Assembly (NCBI GenBank): GCA_021162905.1
Contig: JAGGXT010000081.1
Span: 1 to 7,759, forward strand
DNA from: Candidatus Odinarchaeota archaeon
GTDB taxonomy: Archaea > Asgardarchaeota > JAGGXT01
Length of the DNA: 7,759 nucleotides
Direction of reading: 5' to 3'
The notes beneath the pieces were generated by a model, which was not told where the DNA came from, searched no databases, and saw nothing but the letters and a program-made list of their open reading frames with translations. Positions 1 through 4,866 of the stretch are shown here, piece by piece. The position numbers and the translations under genes are program-made. The stretch's first letter is position 1; every line of letters begins with the position of its first letter.

Positions 1-98
1 AGGTAGATATTTTTCTTTCTAGCAAATATAATTTATTGCTATAAATAAAACTTTTCTTAATAAAAAATAGAAAGAATTATATCTAACTAAATCACCTC
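1..98. other. Left-edge intergenic sequence, nothing supported
   Basis: AT-rich sequence with no ORF I can defend on either strand. The reading frame starting at base 3 stays open to a TAA at 42-44, so the tail of a plus-strand gene from outside the window is possible but unsupported. ATCACCTC at 91-98 reads as a Shine-Dalgarno-like GAGGTGAT on the minus strand, but no usable start codon follows at a suitable distance. Confidence 0.4.
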
Positions 99-128
99 TT
101 GGAGCAATTCCAAACCCTTTTATACTTA
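99..128 (+). promoter_or_regulatory. Promoter of the zinc-ribbon gene, with an inverted repeat upstream of the TATA box
   Basis: TTTTATACTTAA at about 117-128 is a good archaeal TATA box. Counting about 26 bases from its centre puts transcription start near 146-150. Immediately upstream, 99-113 is a perfect inverted repeat TTGGA-GCAAT-TCCAA, placed where a regulator would touch the BRE/TFB region. The TATA call rests on sequence and spacing; the operator role is inference. Confidence 0.5.
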
Positions 129-157
129 AATTTCATTATATTTCAATGGTGGAAATA

Positions 158-739
158 ATGGAATTCTTCGACTGGGATAAGGTAGTTCTGGAAATAAAGA
201 GAGCTATTTTTAACTTGGAAAAAGCTTCAAAAAGTATGAAAAGAGCTACCCCATATCCATACACTGATAAAAAAGTAGGTGATAAATTAAATACCGCATA
301 TAGGTCCTTACATGAGGCGGTGAGTAAAATACAGACCTTGGTTCAGATATCACCCACTCCAATTGCAAACTCCATTTTACAAAGATTGTTAGCTGATTTC
401 AATATAATGGATGTTAAAAAATACACTGGAATTACCCGAGAAGAGATTGTTCAAATTATAAGAAATCTTGAGGGTCTATTAAAAGAGATCCCTAAAGGAA
501 AAGTCCCTATTACACCAGCTCCTAGTCCACAAGCTCCAACTGGACCTACGTCAGCTTTACCACCAACACCACCTCAGCCATCAATACCAGCTAGGCCAAC
601 ACCTCAAATAACAACCCCAGCACCAATGCGTAGAGCCCCTCCTGGAAAAAAGTACTGTATAAAATGTGGAGCTCCTATCCCAGAAACAGCAAGATTCTGT
701 CCCTACTGTGGCGCTCCTCAGCCAGTTAGGCTTGGATGA
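158..739 (+). CDS. Helical protein with proline-rich linker and C-terminal zinc ribbon, function unknown
   Basis: Unrecognised protein of 193 residues (197 if started at 146; numbering here is from 146). Residues 1-115 look alpha-helical and charged, without membrane segments or signal peptide. Residues about 117-166 are a low-complexity Pro/Thr/Ala linker. The C-terminus is a zinc ribbon with C171-x2-C174 and C185-x2-C188, each followed by Gly-Ala-Pro, the common archaeal 'CxxCGAP' type that often mediates protein or nucleic-acid contacts. Two starts compete. ATG at 146 lies close to the predicted transcription start and could be read leaderless. ATG at 158 has GGTGG (148-152) at a 5-base spacing, so I prefer it. 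The gene is monocistronic, facing tdh tail-to-tail. The helical-domain, flexible-linker, zinc-ribbon architecture suggests an adaptor, but no specific function can be assigned. Confidence 0.8.
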   Translation: MEFFDWDKVVLEIKRAIFNLEKASKSMKRATPYPYTDKKVGDKLNTAYRSLHEAVSKIQTLVQISPTPIANSILQRLLADFNIMDVKKYTGITREEIVQIIRNLEGLLKEIPKGKVPITPAPSPQAPTGPTSALPPTPPQPSIPARPTPQITTPAPMRRAPPGKKYCIKCGAPIPETARFCPYCGAPQPVRLG

Positions 740-749
740 TCCAAAATTC

Positions 750-777
750 GCTAATTATTTATTTTTATATTTTCTTA
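750..777 (+). terminator. T-rich terminator of the zinc-ribbon gene
   Basis: The plus strand just after the stop codon carries successive T runs (TTATTTATTTTTATATTTTC), the usual archaeal intrinsic terminator without a strong hairpin. It sits between two convergent genes. Confidence 0.45.
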
Positions 778-778
778 G

Positions 779-800
779 GAAGAAAAAAAAGAAAAAATGA
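779..800 (-). terminator. Poly-T terminator of tdh
   Basis: Read on the minus strand, the bases immediately after the tdh stop are long T runs broken only by C (complement of the A-rich stretch 781-797). This is a typical archaeal oligo-T terminator, back to back with the terminator of the convergent gene. Confidence 0.5.
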
Positions 801-801
801 A

Positions 802-1863
802 TTACCATTTAGGTTCTAAAACTACCTTAGCAGCTTTTTTCTCAATTATAACTTGCATACCCTTATCAAATTCTTTCATTGGGAATTTATGAGTTATAAT
901 GTGTTTCAGTTTTTCTCGAAACTCTTTTATTTTAAGTAAACCTTTAACTTGATACCATGTTTCATACATTCTTCTTCCTACGATGCCATAAATTTTTATT
1001 CCTTTGAACACTATCCAATTATTTATATCAATTTCAACATTATGAGACTGCAGTCCAAGTATAGACAGTCTTCCTCCAGGAGTCAATACTTGGAACGCTT
1101 CTTTTAAAGCTGATGCAGCTCCAGACATTTCAAATGCAATATCAACTCCTTGACCATTAGTAATATCTAAAATTTCTTTTACCACATTTGGAGTTTCGTC
1201 CACATCGAAGACGTAATCAGCGCCCATTTTCTTTGCAAGTTCTATTCTAGTCTTATTACCTTTTTCCGTAGCTATTACCATAGCAGCTCCCAATGTCTTA
1301 ACAACAGCAATAGACATTAGACCTATTGGACCGCAACCAAATACCCCAACAGTCTTTCCAGCAATATCTTCGATATTATCTGCCGGAAGAACCGTATGCA
1401 CTGCGTTCCCGAGTGGTTCTTGAATTGATGCTAGTTCTGGTTCTAAATCTTTATCATTTATCCATGCATTTTCTGCTGGTATTGCAACATACTCCGCAAA
1501 AGCACCATGAATATCGACTCCTATAATTTTTGTATTAAGACAAACATGCTTTCTGCCAGTTCTACACTGATAACAGACATTATCAACTATATGTGTCTCA
1601 GCTGAAATAAAATCACCTTCTACAACATTAGTTACATTTTTGCCAACCTCTACAACCTCTCCTGCAAATTCATGTCCAAAGATCAGAGGTATTTTCTTAA
1701 TTCTGGATGCTGCCCATTCGTTCCATTCATATATGTGAACATCACTACCACATATAGACGCCACCTTAACTTTAACAAGAATTTCATTATCCTTAATTTT
1801 TGGAATGTCCGTCTCTATTATCTCTGCTCCAGGACCTCTTTTTGTTTTTGCAATCGCATACAT
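802..1863 (-). CDS. tdh: L-threonine 3-dehydrogenase (zinc-dependent, MDR family)
   Basis: Cytosolic NAD-dependent oxidation of L-threonine to 2-amino-3-ketobutyrate, the first step of threonine breakdown to glycine. 353 residues, close to the length of archaeal Tdh. The catalytic zinc site is visible: C38 in SICGSDVHIYEWNEWA, H64-E65 in FGHEFAGE, and E149 in QEPLGNAVHT. The Rossmann fold has GCGPIG (176-181), and an acidic E200 ends the second strand, fitting NAD. IVGRRMYETWY (about 294-304) is the substrate-loop segment characteristic of Tdh rather than general sorbitol dehydrogenases. The structural-zinc loop is odd: Cys97, Cys100 and Cys108 are present, but the first ligand is Asp94. I start at ATG 1863 because AAGGTGA (1869-1875) sits 5 bases upstream. 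The in-frame GTG at 1872 overlaps that site and is probably not used. The neighbours do not suggest a pathway. Confidence 0.93.
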   Translation of the reverse strand: MYAIAKTKRGPGAEIIETDIPKIKDNEILVKVKVASICGSDVHIYEWNEWAASRIKKIPLIFGHEFAGEVVEVGKNVTNVVEGDFISAETHIVDNVCYQCRTGRKHVCLNTKIIGVDIHGAFAEYVAIPAENAWINDKDLEPELASIQEPLGNAVHTVLPADNIEDIAGKTVGVFGCGPIGLMSIAVVKTLGAAMVIATEKGNKTRIELAKKMGADYVFDVDETPNVVKEILDITNGQGVDIAFEMSGAASALKEAFQVLTPGGRLSILGLQSHNVEIDINNWIVFKGIKIYGIVGRRMYETWYQVKGLLKIKEFREKLKHIITHKFPMKEFDKGMQVIIEKKAAKVVLEPKW

Positions 1864-1868
1864 AAAAG

Positions 1869-1875
1869 TCACCTT
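1869..1875 (-). promoter_or_regulatory. Ribosome binding site of tdh
   Basis: AAGGTGA on the minus strand, 5 bases before ATG 1863. It decides the start, because the longer in-frame GTG at 1870-1872 lies inside it. Confidence 0.7.
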
Positions 1876-1905
1876 CGGATATCTATCTAAGAAAAATGAA
1901 TTAAA

Positions 1906-1923
1906 ACAAGCTTAAATACTTGT
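1906..1923 (-). promoter_or_regulatory. tdh promoter, TATA box inside an inverted repeat
   Basis: On the minus strand AGTATTTAAG (1911-1920) is a plausible TATA box, placing transcription start near 1890 and giving a leader of about 27 bases that includes the ribosome binding site. It lies within an 18-bp inverted repeat, ACAAG-N8-CTTGT (1906-1923). A repressor bound there would block TBP; that role is inference. Confidence 0.45.
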
Positions 1924-1925
1924 GT

Positions 1926-1949
1926 AAAAATCTAATAATAAAAAATTAG
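1926..1949 (-). terminator. Hairpin plus T-tract terminator of the 1999-2646 gene
   Basis: On the minus strand, CTAAT (1949-1945) and ATTAG (1936-1932) form a 5-bp stem with an 8-base T-rich loop, followed by ATTTTT. It lies about 50 bases past the stop of the hypothetical gene and just before the tdh promoter, so the two genes are probably separate transcripts. Confidence 0.45.
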
Positions 1950-1998
1950 AGAACCCTTAAAAAATTGTATTTTATAGCGATTTTCAGTGATATGTAAA

Positions 1999-2646
1999 TT
2001 ATTTTGTGAAGGTAACTTGTTTTTCTATTTTGTCAAGAAGATAAATTACGTAATTCTCAAAGTCTTTAAGTAATTTATCAACAACTAAATTTTCTGGTGG
2101 GTCCTTCTTGATCAACATATATATTCTTCTAAGGAATTTTATGTTTTCAAATACTCTTTTCTTATCTTCAGGTATATTACTTTCGTCAACGCTTATTCTT
2201 AATTCCTCTGGGTACTTTATAGCAAAATATTCCGACTTAATCTCTTGTCCTCCGAAACTAAATTCAATACCATAAATACTTACTTCTTCAAACTGATGGA
2301 TAAACGGTAATATCCTAGCGATTGTCATGACAGAAGGAGCTTGACAACCAGCAATCACTTTGTTATCTTCAACATTTATAACTAAGTATAAATCAAATGT
2401 TTGCTCAGACTCGTACTCATTATAAAAGATCTGAAGAGATTGCCTACCCTCTAAGGTCAGCTCAATGCGACCTTTTACTTTCTTCTTTACCATCTTAACT
2501 AAATCAACATACCATCTTTGAATTTTATCCCCTGGGACTTGTTCTAAAGTATAATCACCAAGTATTAAGTCAAGCACATCTTGTACCTTAAGCTTTGAAT
2601 ATTTATCTTCTTTTTTCTCTTCCTTTTTTCTTCTGAAGAAGGGCAA
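1999..2646 (-). CDS. Conserved-looking hypothetical protein, about 215 residues
   Basis: I do not recognise this family. Soluble protein with no signal peptide or membrane segment. From TTG 2646 it begins MPFFRRKKEEKKEDKYSKLK, a very basic/charged N-terminus (residues 4-19). A mixed alpha/beta region follows with alternating hydrophobic strands (for example IELTLEG, FDLYLVINVED, VSIYGIEFSFGG), and a helical, Lys-rich C-terminal third. Base composition matches its neighbours. The longer TTG start at 2673 overlaps an A/T-rich TATA-like stretch and has no ribosome binding site. TTG 2646 has AAGGGGG (2653-2659) 6 bases upstream, so I prefer it, though a TTG start is only moderately certain. It has its own promoter (2701-2709) and terminator (1926-1949), so it is probably monocistronic. 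The alternating strands with a basic tail could fit a binding protein; that is a guess. Confidence 0.75.
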   Translation of the reverse strand: MPFFRRKKEEKKEDKYSKLKVQDVLDLILGDYTLEQVPGDKIQRWYVDLVKMVKKKVKGRIELTLEGRQSLQIFYNEYESEQTFDLYLVINVEDNKVIAGCQAPSVMTIARILPFIHQFEEVSIYGIEFSFGGQEIKSEYFAIKYPEELRISVDESNIPEDKKRVFENIKFLRRIYMLIKKDPPENLVVDKLLKDFENYVIYLLDKIEKQVTFTK

Positions 2647-2652
2647 GATAAT

Positions 2653-2659
2653 CCCCCTT
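2653..2659 (-). promoter_or_regulatory. Ribosome binding site supporting the internal TTG start
   Basis: AAGGGGG on the minus strand, 6 bases before TTG 2646. It is an imperfect Shine-Dalgarno, but the only purine-rich block near either candidate start. Confidence 0.4.
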
Positions 2660-2700
2660 AATACATTTACCAATTTATATCTTGTTAAAGTAACAACAAC

Positions 2701-2709
2701 TATATAAAA
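2701..2709 (-). promoter_or_regulatory. TATA box of the 1999-2646 gene
   Basis: TTTTATATA on the minus strand. It predicts a start near 2676-2680 and a leader of about 30 bases to TTG 2646. A second TATA-like stretch (GATATAAATT, 2671-2680) is also present but would leave almost no leader. Confidence 0.45.
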
Positions 2710-2783
2710 CTACATCCTAAGAATACTAATTTATTCGTATAGATAGAAAAGTGCATTATTAGCTTGAAAAATATCTTATATAA

Positions 2784-2807
2784 CTAATAAAATAAGTAAT
2801 ACTACTT
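2784..2807 (-). terminator. deoA: Possible terminator of AMP phosphorylase
   Basis: Minus strand hairpin AAGTA-GTAT-TACTT (2807-2794) followed by ATTTTATT, about 30 bases after the stop of the AMP phosphorylase gene. The stem is only 5 bp and AT-rich, so this is tentative. Confidence 0.35.
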
Positions 2808-2837
2808 CTTTTAAGATTCTTTATTGAAGAAATAAAC

Positions 2838-4364
2838 TCACTCAAGTGCGGAAATTCTTTGAAGAAGCATTCCCTCGATAGTGATAGGTTTTAACTGCAT
2901 AGCCAATGTATGAGCATATGATAGCTTTGTTTCACTTTCCGCGTATATGGTCATTATTGGATCACCTTTCTTAACTTTATATCCTACTTTTCCATGAAGC
3001 TTTACTCCGGCCCCTTTATCAATTGGTGCGCCAGCAACACGAGCAATTTTCTTTATAGCTGTGTTATCAACACGGGCCACATATCCGTCTGCGGGACTAT
3101 ATAATGTAACCGATTTATCCCCAATAGGTATATCTTCTGGCTTAATATTTGGGTCTCCACCTTGAGCTTCAATAATCTCTCTCATCTTCTTCAGTGCTTT
3201 TCCACTAAAAAGAATCTCTTTAGCTATTTCTTCTCCACGCCCTCTATGGGCCAAACCACCCATTTCTAAGAGGATCCCTGATAAAGATGTTGCTTTTTCA
3301 ATTAATGATGTCGGGCCATTTCCCATTAGAGCTTCTAAAGCTTCTTTTGCTTCTAAAGCAGGACCCACTGTGTGACCCACTGGTTGACCTCCATAGGTTA
3401 TTCCACATTCTACTGTAATACCTAATCGTTCTCCTAAGGCTACAAAATCTCTTGCAAATAGTCTTGCCTCTTCCATCGTCTTAACCTTAGCACCTGCGCC
3501 TACAGGAATGTCTAAAACAAGAAAATTCACACCAACGGCTAGTTTTTTAGACATTATTGATGCCATAACCTGACTTCTTGGATCTAATGAAAGAGGATAC
3601 TCTACCCTTATGATCATATCATCAGCAGGAGCTATATTTAAAGCTCCACCCCATACTATTGCACCCCGTACCTTTTTTGCTATTTTTTTAAGTTCGGCTG
3701 CTTCAAATTCAACTGGAGCTAAGACCTCCATTGTATCTGCAGTGCCCGAGGGGCTTGTAATAGCTCTGCTACTAGTTTTAGGAATTAACAAACCAGCTGC
3801 TGCAACTATTGGAACTATAAGGAGAGATACTTTATTCCCAGGAACTCCACCAATACTATGCTTATCAAAAACCATTTCATCGAATTCTATCTTCTCGCCA
3901 GTATCAGCCATAGCACGAGATAAATATTCAATCTCATCTAAGCTCATACCTAAATATTTTTGAGCAATAGCAAAAGCAGCTATTTCCAATTGACTGAGAT
4001 TACCCTCTACAATATCTTTTATTATTGCATAGATCTCCTCTTTTGTTAGTGCTTTACCCTCCATTTTCTTCTTAATATAATCTGCTGAAATTGGAGGGGA
4101 TGCTATATCAACAAGAACCACATCATCATCTTTTAAATCTAAGTCCTCTGCAACATTTTTAAATACACCGATTTTACCTGGAGGGATAAAAGTCTCAGTT
4201 ATTTCAACTAAACATGTTGCACCTTCTTCTCCCTTAATGATCTTAATACGATCATGCAGATGAACCCCTAATGATTGGGAGTCCTTTTTGTTCAATACTG
4301 CAACTCTGTTATTGCTACTGATATCAAGAACCTTAACTTGCATTTTCTTAGACGTGACATTCAC
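2838..4364 (-). CDS. deoA: AMP phosphorylase (archaeal DeoA-like)
   Basis: Phosphorolysis of AMP (also CMP/UMP in characterised archaeal enzymes) to ribose 1,5-bisphosphate and free base, feeding ribose-1,5-bisphosphate isomerase and type III RuBisCO. 508 residues, near the roughly 503 of the Thermococcus enzyme. Residues 1-90 form the extra N-terminal domain that separates archaeal NMP phosphorylases from ordinary thymidine phosphorylase. The glycosyltransferase-3 core follows: KHSIGGVPGNK (168-178), TSPSGTADTME (203-213, phosphate binding), NIAPADD (243-249), and RSQVMASIMSKK (263-274). The C-terminal pyrimidine-phosphorylase-like domain (about 410-500) includes GAGVKLHGKVG. The start is uncertain: GTG 4364 fits leaderless translation from the TATA box at 4388-4397, while ATG 4343 gives a 501-residue protein whose N-terminus (MQVKVLDI) resembles the family's. 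The RuBisCO and isomerase genes are not in the window. Confidence 0.92.
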   Translation of the reverse strand: MNVTSKKMQVKVLDISSNNRVAVLNKKDSQSLGVHLHDRIKIIKGEEGATCLVEITETFIPPGKIGVFKNVAEDLDLKDDDVVLVDIASPPISADYIKKKMEGKALTKEEIYAIIKDIVEGNLSQLEIAAFAIAQKYLGMSLDEIEYLSRAMADTGEKIEFDEMVFDKHSIGGVPGNKVSLLIVPIVAAAGLLIPKTSSRAITSPSGTADTMEVLAPVEFEAAELKKIAKKVRGAIVWGGALNIAPADDMIIRVEYPLSLDPRSQVMASIMSKKLAVGVNFLVLDIPVGAGAKVKTMEEARLFARDFVALGERLGITVECGITYGGQPVGHTVGPALEAKEALEALMGNGPTSLIEKATSLSGILLEMGGLAHRGRGEEIAKEILFSGKALKKMREIIEAQGGDPNIKPEDIPIGDKSVTLYSPADGYVARVDNTAIKKIARVAGAPIDKGAGVKLHGKVGYKVKKGDPIMTIYAESETKLSYAHTLAMQLKPITIEGMLLQRISALE

Positions 4365-4387
4365 CCCGATCTAATTTATTACAAAAA

Positions 4388-4397
4388 CTTATATGTA
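4388..4397 (-). promoter_or_regulatory. deoA: TATA box of AMP phosphorylase
   Basis: TACATATAAG on the minus strand. Its centre lies about 28 bases before GTG 4364, so the transcript would start at or next to that codon, consistent with a leaderless mRNA. No spaced Shine-Dalgarno precedes either candidate start. Confidence 0.5.
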
Positions 4398-4412
4398 AAG
4401 GTAATATTTACA
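4394..4412. repeat. 19-bp inverted repeat TGTAAA-N7-TTTACA, candidate operator
   Basis: Perfect 6-bp half-sites, TGTAAA (4394-4399) and TTTACA (4407-4412). It overlaps the upstream edge (BRE region) of the AMP phosphorylase TATA box, a typical position for an archaeal repressor site. Function inferred from position and symmetry. Confidence 0.45.
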
Positions 4413-4424
4413 GATAACAACTGA

Positions 4425-4440
4425 TGTAATAAAATTTACG
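4425..4440. repeat. Degenerate second copy of the inverted repeat
   Basis: TGTAATAAAATTTACG contains GTAA-N6-TTAC, a weaker version of the palindrome at 4394-4412. The centres are about 29-30 bp apart, three helical turns. It abuts the TATA box of the rightward operon, as the first copy abuts that of the leftward gene. Confidence 0.35.
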
Positions 4441-4449
4441 CTTATATTG
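4440..4449 (+). promoter_or_regulatory. TATA box of the pyrophosphohydrolase/radical-SAM operon
   Basis: GCTTATATTG, predicting transcription start near 4472 and a leader of about 19 bases that includes GGTGA at 4481-4485. Confidence 0.45.
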
Positions 4450-4480
4450 TCATATATCATCTAATTATCGAGTCAGAAAT

Positions 4481-4485
4481 GGTGA
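4481..4485 (+). promoter_or_regulatory. Ribosome binding site of the MazG-like gene
   Basis: GGTGA, 5 bases before GTG 4491. It overlaps the upstream in-frame ATG (4479-4481), which argues that GTG 4491 is the main start. Confidence 0.55.
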
Positions 4486-4490
4486 TAATA

Positions 4491-4838
4491 GTGATAAAAA
4501 ATGACAACAATACGAGAATTATCGAATTGAAAGACATTGTTTTAAAATTTATTAAAGAAAGGAACTGGGAGAGATATCATAGGCCGAAGGATATTGCAGT
4601 ATCAATTGCTATTGAAGTAGGCGAGTTGCTTGAACTTTTTCAGTGGAAGACCAATGATGAAATAGACGAGCTTTTGAAGGATCAGAAGTTTAAAGATAGT
4701 CTGAAAGATGAAATGGCAGATATAATGATATATTTACTTAGCCTCGCAATAAACACAAATGTAGACATCGCCGAGGCTGTTTTTGATAAGATGAAAAGGA
4801 ATGAAGAAAGATTTCCAATTGAGCAATTTAAGGAATAA
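4491..4838 (+). CDS. MazG-like nucleotide pyrophosphohydrolase (dCTPase/DCTPP1-type)
   Basis: All-alpha NTP pyrophosphohydrolase that hydrolyses (d)NTPs to the monophosphate and pyrophosphate, usually for pool sanitation; the exact base preference cannot be read from sequence. 115 residues, the normal length for a single-domain member. The metal-binding signature ExxE-N28-ExxD is present as E42/E45 (in AIEVGELLELFQW) and E74/D77 (in KDEMADIMIYLL). The family's C-terminal K-x-K-x-N-x2-R-x-P is seen as KMKRNEERFP (100-109). FQW after the first pair is common in the DCTPP1/RS21-C6-like branch. Start chosen at GTG 4491 from GGTGA; ATG 4479 would add four residues. It is the first gene of a two-gene operon with the radical-SAM fusion, 28 bases apart by my start of the second gene. 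A role in modified-nucleotide metabolism is possible but not shown. Confidence 0.88.
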   Translation: MIKNDNNTRIIELKDIVLKFIKERNWERYHRPKDIAVSIAIEVGELLELFQWKTNDEIDELLKDQKFKDSLKDEMADIMIYLLSLAINTNVDIAEAVFDKMKRNEERFPIEQFKE

Positions 4839-4854
4839 TAAGTATAATATTAAT

Positions 4855-4860
4855 GGTGAG
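4855..4860 (+). promoter_or_regulatory. Ribosome binding site that sets the start of the RaSEA/ArcS-like gene
   Basis: GGTGAG lies 6 bases before GTG 4867. The longer in-frame start ATG 4801 would overlap the preceding gene by 38 bases and has no well-spaced ribosome binding site, so GTG 4867 is favoured. Confidence 0.55.
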
Positions 4861-4866
4861 AACATC

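Noticed and set aside
88..104. AATCACCTCTTGG resembling the 3' end of 16S rRNA, or a minus-strand ribosome binding site
   Set aside because: Upstream sequence is not rRNA-like, and on the minus strand the frame after GAGGTGAT closes at once (GTG ATT TAG) with no other start nearby.
1326..1890. Plus-strand open frames at 1326-1526 and 1672-1890
   Set aside because: They lie antisense inside tdh, which has strong family motifs, and have no Shine-Dalgarno or recognisable sequence.
3610..3963. Plus-strand 117-codon frame
   Set aside because: Antisense shadow of AMP phosphorylase, covering its conserved phosphate-binding region.
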